Origin: an uncultured Pelagibacteraceae bacterium | Lineage (GTDB): Bacteria > Pseudomonadota > Alphaproteobacteria > Pelagibacterales > Pelagibacteraceae | Reading direction: 5' to 3' | DNA length: 64,000 nucleotides | Assembly: GCA_902633335.1 (NCBI GenBank) | Contig: CACPFY010000002.1 | Coordinates: 62,001-126,000, forward strand | Shown here: piece after piece, positions 44,751 through 53,932 of the stretch | Numbering within the stretch: the stretch's first letter is position 1 | Layout of the letters: each line of letters starts with the position of its first letter | The notes under the pieces: model-generated | What the model saw: the letters and a program-made list of their open reading frames with translations, nothing else | The model's database searches: none | What the model was told of the DNA's origin: nothing | Translations under genes and position numbers: made by a program

Positions 44751-45526
44751 TGAAAAAAATCAATTTAGCTATAACTGGCTGTTTAGGAAGAATGGGACAG
44801 CAACTTGTTAGATCTACTAAGAATAATAAAAATTTCAAAATAGTTTCTCTAACAGAGAGCAGAATTATTACAAAGAAAATTTCTGGTATTAAGCTTGAAT
44901 TAAATACTATTAATGCTTTTAAAAAAGCAAATGTGATTGTAGACTTCACGGTACCAAAATGTACTATGCAAGTTTTAAAAATTGCTTCTAAATTAAAGAA
45001 AAGAATTGTGATCGGTACAACTGGTTTTTCTAAAAAAGAGGAGAATTTAATAAAAAAATACTCTAAAAAAATACCAATTCTGAAAGCTGGAAATATGAGT
45101 TTAGGTGTAAATCTTTTAATGTATTTAACAGAAATAGCCTCTAAATCTTTAAGTAATAATTTTCTTACAAAAGTTTACGAAGTTCACCATAAGCATAAAA
45201 AAGATTATCCCTCTGGAACAGCTTTAATGTTAGGTAAAGGTATAGCTGACGGAAAAAATAAGAACTTTTACAGCTTAATAGGAAAAAAATATTTAAATAA
45301 AAAAACTTTTCCTTACGGAAAAAAGATAAATTTTAACTCTATTCGAAAAGGTAAAATTATTGGAGAACATGAGGTGAAATTCTCTAGTGGTAAAGAAATT
45401 GTAACTTTAAATCACGAGTCTTTCGATAGGGCTTTATATTCTGAGGGTGCATTGACTGCATCCAAGTGGTTGATGAAAAAAAAGCCAGGTCTTTATTCGA
45501 TGAGGGATCTTTTAAACTTTAAGTGA
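44750..45526 (+). CDS. dapB: 4-hydroxy-tetrahydrodipicolinate reductase
   Basis: INLAITGCLGRMGQQLVRS, VIGTTGFSKKE, EVHHKHKKDYPSGTAL. Confidence 0.95.
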   Translation: MKKINLAITGCLGRMGQQLVRSTKNNKNFKIVSLTESRIITKKISGIKLELNTINAFKKANVIVDFTVPKCTMQVLKIASKLKKRIVIGTTGFSKKEENLIKKYSKKIPILKAGNMSLGVNLLMYLTEIASKSLSNNFLTKVYEVHHKHKKDYPSGTALMLGKGIADGKNKNFYSLIGKKYLNKKTFPYGKKINFNSIRKGKIIGEHEVKFSSGKEIVTLNHESFDRALYSEGALTASKWLMKKKPGLYSMRDLLNFK

Positions 45527-46176
45527 AAAAAAAAAAGAAATCTAAAATTATTCAGAGAATATTGAATAATACATATCCTAATGTCCCTGTTCCTCTAAAC
45601 TATAGAAATATCTTTACTCTTCTTGTTTCTGTATTGCTTTCGGCACAATGTACTGATGTAAACGTAAATAATGTAACAAAGAATATTTATCCTAAATATA
45701 ATCATCCAAAACACTTTGTTAAGCTAGGTAGAAAAAAAATAGAAAAATTAATTAGAAAGATTGGAATTTTCAGAGTAAAAGCTAAAAGTATTTATTATCT
45801 CTCAAGAACTTTAGTTGAAAAATATAAAAGTAAAGTGCCACGTACTTACGAAGAACTTGAGCAACTTCCTGGTGTCGGGCATAAAACTGCAAGTGTAGTA
45901 ATGTCCCAAGGGTTTGGCTACCCAGCGTTTCCTGTGGATACTCATATTCATCGACTTGCCCAAAGATGGGGATTGACCAATGGTAAGAATGTTCTTCAGA
46001 CGGAGAAAGATTTAAAAGCTATATTTCCAAAGAAAAATTGGAATAGACTTCATCTACAAATTATCTGGTATGGTAGAGAATACTGTAAAGCTAGAGAATG
46101 CTTTGGATTATCTTGCAAAATTTGTAAAAGCTGTTACCCAAATAGAAAAAAGAAATTTATTGCAAAAAAAGCTTGA
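45523..46176 (+). CDS. nth: Endonuclease III, GTG start overlapping the dapB stop
   Basis: LLSAQCTDVNVNNVTK, LEQLPGVGHKTASVV, C-terminal C-x6-C-x2-C-x5-C-like Fe-S cluster region. Confidence 0.93.
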   Translation: MKKKKKSKIIQRILNNTYPNVPVPLNYRNIFTLLVSVLLSAQCTDVNVNNVTKNIYPKYNHPKHFVKLGRKKIEKLIRKIGIFRVKAKSIYYLSRTLVEKYKSKVPRTYEELEQLPGVGHKTASVVMSQGFGYPAFPVDTHIHRLAQRWGLTNGKNVLQTEKDLKAIFPKKNWNRLHLQIIWYGREYCKARECFGLSCKICKSCYPNRKKKFIAKKA

Positions 46177-46177
46177 T

Positions 46178-47104
46178 ATGAAAATTTTAGGTATTGGAAA
46201 TGCTATCGTTGACGTTATTTGTAAAATCGATGACAACTTCTTGAACGCGAATGGGCTTATTAAAAGCACGATGAAACTGGTTGACGAAAATGAGTTCAAC
46301 AAACTTATTCAAAATTTAAAGATTGAAAAGACTGTTTCTGGTGGTTCAGTGGCCAATTCTATAGTTGGACTCTCTCAGCTTGGCAATGAAGTAGGTTTTA
46401 TTGGTAAGGTAAATGATGACGATTTTGGCAAAAAATATTTAGAAGGACTTGAAAAAGAAAAAGTTAAATATTGCTATGATATTAAGCAAGAGAAAGTGCC
46501 TACCGGAACTTGTTTAATTTTGATTACTCCAGATTCTGAGAGAACTATGTGCACTTTTCTAGGGACAGCAGGTAAAATAAATGAAAAGGATATTGACGAA
46601 AAAATAGTTAAACAAAGTGAAATTACTTTTCTTGAAGGATACTTGTGGGACAAAGGTGATCCACAAAAAGCTTTTAATAAAGCAATAAGTAATTCTTCCA
46701 AATCTGCTATGTCTCTTTCTGATTTATTTTGTGTTGAAAGACATAAAACTTACTTTTTAGATTTAGTCCAAAATAAATTGAATATTATTTTTGCAAATGA
46801 ACAAGAAATCACCGCTTTAATAGAAGCTAAAAATTTTAAAGATATTATTTCGTTCGCTAAAGAGATTAAAAAATTAATAGTGGTTACTCGAGGGGAGAAT
46901 GGTGCGATAGCTATTAAGGACGATCAGGTTGTAGAATGCGATGCAGAAAAAAATTTAAAAATTGTAGATCTTACAGGAGCAGGAGATTTGTTTGCTGCTG
47001 GTTTCTTACACGGATACGTAAACAACTTATCTTTGAAAGATAGTTTAAAAAAAGGAACAGATCTTTCATCTAAAATTATTCAACAAGTTGGAGCAAGACT
47101 ATAA
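46178..47104 (+). CDS. PfkB-family sugar/adenosine kinase
   Basis: MKILGIGNAIVDVICKID; VTRGENGAIAI; DLTGAGDLFAAGFLHG. ATG at 46178 preferred over track start 46070. Confidence 0.88.
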   Translation: MKILGIGNAIVDVICKIDDNFLNANGLIKSTMKLVDENEFNKLIQNLKIEKTVSGGSVANSIVGLSQLGNEVGFIGKVNDDDFGKKYLEGLEKEKVKYCYDIKQEKVPTGTCLILITPDSERTMCTFLGTAGKINEKDIDEKIVKQSEITFLEGYLWDKGDPQKAFNKAISNSSKSAMSLSDLFCVERHKTYFLDLVQNKLNIIFANEQEITALIEAKNFKDIISFAKEIKKLIVVTRGENGAIAIKDDQVVECDAEKNLKIVDLTGAGDLFAAGFLHGYVNNLSLKDSLKKGTDLSSKIIQQVGARL

Positions 47105-47113
47105 TAGTTAATT

Positions 47114-47236
47114 TTACTCAGAGTGCTTATTCTTTTTTTTCCTCTTAAAACTGCCTTTGCCTTTTTTAGGTTTAACAATTCTTGTTCGATATTTTGGAGT
47201 CAACAAGTCTTTTGCAAATTTATTTCTTTTTTTCAA
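47114..47236 (-). CDS. arfA: ArfA-like alternative ribosome-rescue factor, about 40 aa, TTG start (not in ORF track)
   Basis: Minus-strand hand translation (L/M)KKRNKFAKDLLTPKYRTRIVKPKKGKGSFKRKKKNKHSE*; gapless resemblance to the E. coli ArfA core (...[21 protein letters not shown]). Confidence 0.65.
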   Translation of the reverse strand: MKKRNKFAKDLLTPKYRTRIVKPKKGKGSFKRKKKNKHSE

Positions 47237-47868
47237 ATTGTGTAACCCTTTTTTTCATTCTTAATAAACTTCTCATCTTTAAATACTTCTTTAATCTTTT
47301 TTCTAAGTCTATAAATATGAGTTTCTACTGTATGTGTGTCAGCATCTTCAGAATACTTCCAAATTGTTGATAATATTTCTTTTTTTTTAATAAAATTTTT
47401 TTTGTAAAGTAATTCTATCAAATCTATTTCTTTTTCGGTTAATTCTAATGTGAGGTCATTTTTAATTAACTTTCTTAAGTTTTTGTCTAGTTTGTAATCA
47501 TTTATTTTTAAAGATGAGTTGATCTTGAACTCTTTTTTTACAATGTTATTTATTATAATCTTATTAATCTGATCTACAGATGCTGGCAGAGATAATTTAT
47601 CAACATCTTTTAAACCACTAGGTTTTTTAGAGCTATAAAAGATAATTTTATTAATATTAGAATTTTTTATTACTTCTCTAAAATTTTTATCAATTAATGC
47701 ATCTTCGTGAATTATTAAGCCTTTATAATTTTTAAGGTTTTTATTATCTTTAAAATTATCAACGACTTGTAGATTGAAATTAAAATGATTTTTAAGCTCT
47801 ATTAAAGAATTATTAAATTCTTTATTTCCTAATGCTAAAATGATATTTTTTTTATCAATCATGGACAT
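47233..47868 (-). CDS. OmpR-family winged-helix regulator with degenerate receiver-like N-terminus
   Basis: C-terminal LTEKEIDLIELLYKKNFIKKKEILSTIWKYSEDADTHTVETHIYRLRKKIKE = Trans_reg_C; N-terminus lacks a canonical phospho-acceptor motif. Confidence 0.8.
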   Translation of the reverse strand: MSMIDKKNIILALGNKEFNNSLIELKNHFNFNLQVVDNFKDNKNLKNYKGLIIHEDALIDKNFREVIKNSNINKIIFYSSKKPSGLKDVDKLSLPASVDQINKIIINNIVKKEFKINSSLKINDYKLDKNLRKLIKNDLTLELTEKEIDLIELLYKKNFIKKKEILSTIWKYSEDADTHTVETHIYRLRKKIKEVFKDEKFIKNEKKGYTI

Positions 47869-48352
47869 AATATTAAAAAAAAATTTTATTTATCTTAAAG
47901 ACTATAAGGCAAAATGTGCAATAGGTAAAAGAGGAATTACAAGTAAAAAATTTGAAGGGGATAAATGTACTCCAAGAGGCCGCTTTAAATTTAAATATAT
48001 TTTTTATAGAAAAGAAAGGATTAAAAAAATAGATACAATCTTCAAACTTATACCTATAAAGAAAAACTTTGGTTGGTGTGATGATGTAAGGTCAAAATCT
48101 TATAATAAATTTATAAAGTTTCCTTTTAAATATAGAGCTGAAAAATTATATCTTAAAAATAATATCTATGATATTATTGTGGTTATAGATTACAATTTAA
48201 AACCAATAAAAAAAAATAAAGGTAGCGCAATTTTTTTACATATCGCAAAAAAAAATTACTCTCCTACTTTAGGTTGTGTTGCAATATCAAAGAGTAATAT
48301 GCTGAAATTGTTATCAATAATTGGTAAAAACACATTTTTAAAAATTCTTTAG
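47861..48352 (+). CDS. L,D-transpeptidase/YkuD-domain protein
   Basis: YKAKCAIGKRGITSKKFEGDKCTPRGRFKF and GSAIFLHIAKKNYSPTLGCVAIS (HxnX..TxGCVA active-site motif). Confidence 0.85.
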   Translation: MDIILKKNFIYLKDYKAKCAIGKRGITSKKFEGDKCTPRGRFKFKYIFYRKERIKKIDTIFKLIPIKKNFGWCDDVRSKSYNKFIKFPFKYRAEKLYLKNNIYDIIVVIDYNLKPIKKNKGSAIFLHIAKKNYSPTLGCVAISKSNMLKLLSIIGKNTFLKIL

Positions 48353-48996
48353 CTTCTAGCTCCAAATATAGAACTGCCAATTCTGACATGAGTAGCTCCG
48401 TATTTAATAGCTGATAAGTAATCGTTAGACATTCCTAAGCTAAGGTTATGAAAATTATATTGTTGGTTTAATTCAGATATTTTTTTAAAATGTTTTTCCG
48501 GTTTTTGATCATTAGGAGGTATAGCCATAAGACCTAATATTAATAAATTTAACTCATTAACACAGTGATCGTAAAAGCTTTTTAAGTCATTAATTTCTAA
48601 TCCACCCTTTTGGTCCTCTGAGCCAAGATTTAATTGAATGAAATAACCTAAATTCTTTCCTTGCTGTTTCTGTCTTTTACTTAATTCATTCGCTAATTTT
48701 ACGCTATCCAATGAATGTATGAAGTCAAATAACTCAACAGCTTTTTTTGCTTTGTTAGATTGTAAACTTCCAATCATATGTAGCTTTAAATCTTTGATAT
48801 TTTTTTTTACCTCACTCCATTTTTTTTCTGCTTCCTGTACTTTATTTTCACCAAAATGCCTATGGCCGTGACTCACTAAAGGCATAATGTCAGAAATAGG
48901 AAATGTTTTACTAACAGCAATGATTTCAACCTCTTTGGATATAGAGCTATTTTTAATTTCTTGTTTTATTTTCTCTAAACTGGTTATTATAGTCAT
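48349..48996 (-). CDS. YggS/PLPBP family pyridoxal-phosphate homeostasis protein
   Basis: EIIAVSKTFP, HRHFGENKVQEAEKKW, HMIGSLQSNKAKKAVE, LSLGMSNDYLSAIKYGATHVRIGSSIFG. Confidence 0.94.
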   Translation of the reverse strand: MTIITSLEKIKQEIKNSSISKEVEIIAVSKTFPISDIMPLVSHGHRHFGENKVQEAEKKWSEVKKNIKDLKLHMIGSLQSNKAKKAVELFDFIHSLDSVKLANELSKRQKQQGKNLGYFIQLNLGSEDQKGGLEINDLKSFYDHCVNELNLLILGLMAIPPNDQKPEKHFKKISELNQQYNFHNLSLGMSNDYLSAIKYGATHVRIGSSIFGARS

Positions 48997-49572
48997 ATGT
49001 TGGTGCTTAAAAAAAAATACTACTTATTTTTGGAAAATACTAGGGGTTTTGATTTAAATTTAATAAAAATTAGGAATAAATTTAATATAATCTATAGAAA
49101 CCAAAACAATATAGAAAGTTTAGAAGATCTTAAAAAATTTAGAATAAGCTGTAAGAAAAAAAATGTAGCTTTTTATGTGGCAAATAATACTGACTTATTA
49201 ATTAAATTAAAAGCTGATGGATTGTATATATCTGCTCATAATAAAAATTTACTCTTGAATAATTTTTCAATGAAAGGTTTTAACATTATTGGATCTGCTC
49301 ATAATCAAAAAGAAATTAATTTAAAAATTACGCAAGGGTGTAAAGTAGTAATTTTTTCGAGACTTTTTGAAACTTCTTATAGCTTTAAAAAAGGTTATTT
49401 AGGTGTACAAAAGTTTAATTTGATCTCTCTAAGAAATATGCTCGAATTAGTTCCTCTTGGTGGAATTAACGAAACAAATCTCTGTAAATTAAAAACTGTA
49501 AAATCTACCTCATTTGCTTGTTTAACACCCATAAAAAAAAAGCCGGCTAAAATAATTAACCGGCTTTTTTAA
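48997..49572 (+). CDS. ThiE/TenI-like thiamine phosphate synthase family protein
   Basis: KADGLYISAHNKNLLLN, GSAHNQKEINLKITQGCKVVIFSRLF, LVPLGGINETNL. Confidence 0.65.
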   Translation: MLVLKKKYYLFLENTRGFDLNLIKIRNKFNIIYRNQNNIESLEDLKKFRISCKKKNVAFYVANNTDLLIKLKADGLYISAHNKNLLLNNFSMKGFNIIGSAHNQKEINLKITQGCKVVIFSRLFETSYSFKKGYLGVQKFNLISLRNMLELVPLGGINETNLCKLKTVKSTSFACLTPIKKKPAKIINRLF

Positions 49573-49573
49573 T
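49532..49573. terminator. Bidirectional intrinsic terminator between the ThiE-like gene and the porin
   Basis: AAAAAAGCCGG...CCGGCTTTTTT inverted repeat flanked by A- and T-runs; overlaps the 3' end of the ThiE-like CDS. Confidence 0.8.
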
Positions 49574-49590
49574 TTTTTCTAACTAACTAA

Positions 49591-50676
49591 TTAGAATGCA
49601 AGAGTCAATGCTAAGATCGTCTCTGTTACGTCCGTATTGTTCGAGTAGCTGTCATTAGTTACTTCTGAATTTGAAAGTCCTAATGTTGCTCCACCGATTG
49701 TATACGCTACGTCGATAGTAGTGATTTCCATCTCTACATCGCTTCTAGTAGTAGTATTTGCTAAAGCAGCTTTCTTCTTTTGCACTTTTGTTGAACTCTC
49801 TTCAGTGAAAGAGATAGAAAGATTGTCATTTACTGCAAAACCGATTGAATATGCATCGTTTTCGTAGTGTTGAACTGCAGCTGAGTCTTTTGTTGTAAAG
49901 ACACCTTTTTGCTGCGCTGCTGCGTGCAATGTTTCACCATAACCTAATGACACTTGACCAAGTGTGTAGTTCGCTGAATATGAACCACCTTCTCTTGTTT
50001 GTCTGTCATCTACGCTGCCTAAATCACCAAAAGTGTAGTAAGAAGCTTTTAGGCTTAAGCCGTCGATAGGCGCCATAGTTAGTGCGTATTGCTTCATAGA
50101 ACCAGCGTGTGTAACACCTGTTGTAGAGTGAACAGAGTCGTTAGCTGTTCCACCTGCTCTACCTGGAGTCATCGCTGCTTTGAAAGTAATACCTAATGGT
50201 AATACATCTGCTGGAGTGTGGTACTGAATGTTATTGTATGAGTTGATGTTCGCTCCATACTGCATAGTAGAAGTAGTCGCTGAACCTCCACCATAACCTG
50301 TGTCAGAACCTACGCCGTAAGCAGAGTTATCAAAACCGTACTTAGTTGATAATGGACACTCAGATACACAAATTTTGAATGTACCGTAGTCAGTTCCGAT
50401 TGCTACGTTAGCATCGTCCTGTACTGTTGCACCGTCAATGTCTTGTGCATATGACCATGTCATACCGTTGTCAAGTTCGCCAGATGCAGTTAAAGAAAAT
50501 TCGTTAGATATACCAACTCCTTTTCCAGATGCATGCGTACCTGATGTTCCGTCTTGTCCCATAATAGTGTAAGTTGCCTTAGCACCACCAGTTACTGCAA
50601 ACTCACCAGCAAAAGCTGATGTTGAAAGAGCTACTGAAGTCAAAACTGAGAACAATATTTTTGTTAATTTACTCAT
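49591..50676 (-). CDS. Outer-membrane porin
   Basis: Signal peptide MSKLTKILFSVLTSVALSTSAFAGEFAVTGGAKATYTIMG; beta-barrel pattern; C-terminal aromatic ILALTLAF. Confidence 0.85.
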   Translation of the reverse strand: MSKLTKILFSVLTSVALSTSAFAGEFAVTGGAKATYTIMGQDGTSGTHASGKGVGISNEFSLTASGELDNGMTWSYAQDIDGATVQDDANVAIGTDYGTFKICVSECPLSTKYGFDNSAYGVGSDTGYGGGSATTSTMQYGANINSYNNIQYHTPADVLPLGITFKAAMTPGRAGGTANDSVHSTTGVTHAGSMKQYALTMAPIDGLSLKASYYTFGDLGSVDDRQTREGGSYSANYTLGQVSLGYGETLHAAAQQKGVFTTKDSAAVQHYENDAYSIGFAVNDNLSISFTEESSTKVQKKKAALANTTTRSDVEMEITTIDVAYTIGGATLGLSNSEVTNDSYSNNTDVTETILALTLAF

Positions 50677-50698
50677 TTGTTTCTCCTTTGTTTAAAAC

Positions 50699-50714
50699 GT
50701 TAATTATAATTAAC
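50699..50714. repeat. Perfect 16-bp palindrome in porin leader
   Basis: GTTAATTATAATTAAC, 22 nt upstream of the porin ATG. Confidence 0.6.
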
Positions 50715-50783
50715 AGGATATTTATCTTCCTTTTTGAAGGTGAATTGTACGAAAACTTAGTAAATAACACCAAATTCTAAATA

Positions 50784-50805
50784 GGTGTGATAATTATACC
50801 ACACC
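50784..50805. promoter_or_regulatory. Inverted repeat GGTGTG-N10-CACACC enclosing a -10-like TATAAT (minus strand), possible porin promoter/operator
   Basis: Minus strand GGTGTGGTATAATTATCACACC; TATAAT at 50798-50793. Confidence 0.4.
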
Positions 50806-50881
50806 AAAAAAGGCCCTATTTACCTTCATTTTCATTGGATTTTGAACTAACAATGCTATTTAATGGTCTGAGATCCAAAAA

Positions 50882-51391
50882 ATGAGAAATTTTATCAAAA
50901 TAATTGCATGTTTTATTCTTTTTTCATCAATAGTTTCTTGTGGAGGTTTTAAAAAAGTTGATTCGAGAAAAGTACCCATCTCTGGTCCCGAAAGAGCAAA
51001 ACAAAATGTGAAAGAAGGTCGAGGGATTAGCCTTGGAAAGGCTGTGGGTAGAGGATCTACTAATTATGAATTCAGCACTTCTAATCCAATGTGGAGAGCT
51101 ACTCTTGATGTTTTAGATTTTTTACCTCTTAGCACAGTAGATTATTCAGGAGGAGTTATTATCTCAGATTGGTACACAGATAACTCAAATAAAAATCAGG
51201 CACTTAAAATTACAGTTAGATTTTTATCTAATACAATACAAACAAATAGTATCAAAGTTACCGTACATAGTAAAAAATGCTCTGTTAATCAAACATGTAA
51301 TGTTGAGATATTTAAGTCAAGAATACAAGAAGAACTTGTTGCGTCAATTTTAAGAGAGGCATCAATTTTAGAAAAACAAAAAAAAAAATAA
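50882..51391 (+). CDS. DUF3576-like lipoprotein
   Basis: Lipobox IVSCGG; NPMWRATLDVLDFLPLSTVDYSGGVIISDWY. Confidence 0.8.
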   Translation: MRNFIKIIACFILFSSIVSCGGFKKVDSRKVPISGPERAKQNVKEGRGISLGKAVGRGSTNYEFSTSNPMWRATLDVLDFLPLSTVDYSGGVIISDWYTDNSNKNQALKITVRFLSNTIQTNSIKVTVHSKKCSVNQTCNVEIFKSRIQEELVASILREASILEKQKKK

Positions 51392-51403
51392 AAAATAATT
51401 TTT

Positions 51404-53932
51404 ATGGACAGACTTAATTTTCAAGCAATTGAAAAAAAATGGCAATCTACGTTTAAAACTGAAAAACTTTATAATAAAAAAAGTGCAAAAAAGTTTTATT
51501 GCTTAGAGATGTTCCCTTACCCATCAGGAAAAATTCATATGGGGCATGTAAGAAATTATACAATTGGAGATGTTATTGCCAGGTTTAAATTTATGAACGG
51601 ATATAATGTTTTACATCCGATGGGCTGGGATGCTTTTGGTTTACCTGCAGAAAATGCTGCAAAAGAAAATAATTTACATCCAAAAGAATGGACAAAAAAA
51701 AATATATCAGAAATGAAACGACAGCTTAAGCTCATGGGTTTATCAATCGATTGGGATTTAGAGGTGTCTACTTGTGATGAAAAATATTACAAACATCAAC
51801 AAGAAATATTTATTGATTTTTATAATAAAGGATTTGTAAAAAGAAAGGAAAATTATGTCAATTGGGATCCAAAGGAACAAACAGTTTTAGCAAATGAACA
51901 GGTTGTAAATGGCAGAGGCTGGCGATCTGGAGCAGTAGTTGAACGTAAAAAACTCTCACAATGGTTTTTTGATATTACAAAATTTTCTGAGGATTTGTTG
52001 CAAGGGTTAGATGAACTAAAAAATTGGCCTGAGAAAGTTAAGATTATGCAAAAAAATTGGATAGGTAAGTCTACGGGTTGTGAGATAAAATTTAATATTG
52101 ATGGGGTCAATCAAAACATTAATGTTTTCACTACTCGTCCAGATACGATATTTGGGGCATCTTTTTTAGCGGTTTCAGTTGATCATCCTATCTGTAAAAA
52201 TTTTGCAAATGATGAAAGTTATAATAAATTTAAAAATGAATGTCTTAAAGTTGGAACTACAGAAGAAGCTTTGGCAAATGCTGAAAAAATCGGCTTTAAT
52301 ACAAAATTATTCGCAACTCATCCATTTATAAAAGGAAAAAAATTACCTGTTTATGTTGCTAATTTTATCTTAATGGACTACGGCACTGGTGCTATATTTG
52401 GTTGTCCAGCTCATGATCAGAGAGATTTAGACTTTGCAAAAAAATATAAGTTGGAAATAAAAGAAGTTGTTTCTGACAACCCTTCAAAACCTAAAAACTT
52501 TGATAAATTACTAGAAGCTTACGTGGGTGATGGCAAAATGATTAATTCTGATTTTTTAAATGGCTTAAACGTAGAACAAGCAAAATCAAAAATTATTAAA
52601 GAGATCGAAAAGTTGAAACTTGGAGAGAAAAAAATTACTTTTAGATTAAAAGACTGGGGAATATCAAGACAAAGATACTGGGGTTGTCCTATACCAATGA
52701 TACATTTAGAAGATGGTTCTATAGTGCCAGTAGATAAAAGCGAATTACCTATAAAACTACCAGAGGACATAGATTTAAATCAAAGCGGGAACCCACTTGA
52801 AAGTCACAAAAGTTGGAAAAATACTTTTCATAAAAAAACAGGAAAGCCTGCAATTAGAGAAACGGATACCTTGGACACTTTCGTGGACTCATCTTGGTAT
52901 TTTTTAAGATTTTGCTCACCCGAGATTAAATCAGAACCTTTTGATATTAAAAAGGTAAATTACTGGATGCCAGTTGATCAGTATATAGGGGGAATAGAGC
53001 ACGCAATATTACACTTGCTTTACTCCAGATTCTTTATGAGAGCATTAAAAAAAAACAACAATGAAATTAAAACAAATGAGCCTTTTAAGGGCTTATTTAC
53101 TCAGGGCATGGTTTGTCATGAAACCTATAAAGACAAAAATGGAAAATGGCTTAACCCATCAGAAGTTGAAAAAAACTCTAATGGAAAATTTTTTAAAATA
53201 TCTGATAAGTCAGAAGTAAAAGTTGGCCCTTCCGAATCTATGTCTAAATCAAAAAAAAATGTTATAGATCCAGAAAATATGATCAAGTCTTATGGTGCTG
53301 ACGCAGTAAGATGGTTTATACTTTCCGATAGCCCTCCAGAAAAAGACATTCAATGGTCTAATCAAGGTGTGAATGCTGCTTACAATTTCTTACAAAAGAT
53401 TTATAACCTCTGCAACATTGTGAATAAAAAAGTATCAAACAAAAATTCTTTTGATAAAGATTTTGACTTAAAAATAAATTCATATGTAAATAAAATTACA
53501 AAATCTATAAATAATTTTAATTTAAATGTAGTGGTAGCAAATGTTTATGAGATTTATAATTTATTTAATGATCATCTTGAAAAGGACATTTCAGATAAAT
53601 GTTTGAAATTAAATTTAATAAAACTAATGAAAATTCTTATACCTTTTACACCTCATATTGCCTATGAGTGTCTTGAAATGTTGGGTGAAAAGGAAATTAA
53701 AAATTGGCCTAAAATTGATAATAGTTTAATTTTGAAAGAAAAAATAAAGTTGGCAATACAAATTAACGGAAAAACAAGAGATATAATTGAAATAGAAAAA
53801 GGTATTGATCAAATAACAATTGAAAAACTATGCAAAAAAAATAACAAAATAAAAGATAAAATTTTGAATAAGTCGATCAGTAGAATTATTTTTGTACAAA
53901 ATAGAATTATAAACTTTATAATAAAAAAATGA
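51404..53932 (+). CDS. leuS: Leucyl-tRNA synthetase
   Basis: [35 protein letters not shown] (KMSKS-type). Confidence 0.97.
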   Translation: MDRLNFQAIEKKWQSTFKTEKLYNKKSAKKFYCLEMFPYPSGKIHMGHVRNYTIGDVIARFKFMNGYNVLHPMGWDAFGLPAENAAKENNLHPKEWTKKNISEMKRQLKLMGLSIDWDLEVSTCDEKYYKHQQEIFIDFYNKGFVKRKENYVNWDPKEQTVLANEQVVNGRGWRSGAVVERKKLSQWFFDITKFSEDLLQGLDELKNWPEKVKIMQKNWIGKSTGCEIKFNIDGVNQNINVFTTRPDTIFGASFLAVSVDHPICKNFANDESYNKFKNECLKVGTTEEALANAEKIGFNTKLFATHPFIKGKKLPVYVANFILMDYGTGAIFGCPAHDQRDLDFAKKYKLEIKEVVSDNPSKPKNFDKLLEAYVGDGKMINSDFLNGLNVEQAKSKIIKEIEKLKLGEKKITFRLKDWGISRQRYWGCPIPMIHLEDGSIVPVDKSELPIKLPEDIDLNQSGNPLESHKSWKNTFHKKTGKPAIRETDTLDTFVDSSWYFLRFCSPEIKSEPFDIKKVNYWMPVDQYIGGIEHAILHLLYSRFFMRALKKNNNEIKTNEPFKGLFTQGMVCHETYKDKNGKWLNPSEVEKNSNGKFFKISDKSEVKVGPSESMSKSKKNVIDPENMIKSYGADAVRWFILSDSPPEKDIQWSNQGVNAAYNFLQKIYNLCNIVNKKVSNKNSFDKDFDLKINSYVNKITKSINNFNLNVVVANVYEIYNLFNDHLEKDISDKCLKLNLIKLMKILIPFTPHIAYECLEMLGEKEIKNWPKIDNSLILKEKIKLAIQINGKTRDIIEIEKGIDQITIEKLCKKNNKIKDKILNKSISRIIFVQNRIINFIIKK

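Noticed and set aside
46070-46177. N-terminal extension of the PfkB kinase from 46070
   Set aside because: Overlaps nth in another frame; the conserved kinase N-terminus MKILGIGNAIVD starts at 46178.
47362-47610. TTATCAACA-like sequences resembling DnaA boxes in the regulator gene
   Set aside because: Two loose matches inside an AT-rich CDS are expected by chance; no cluster and no intergenic context.
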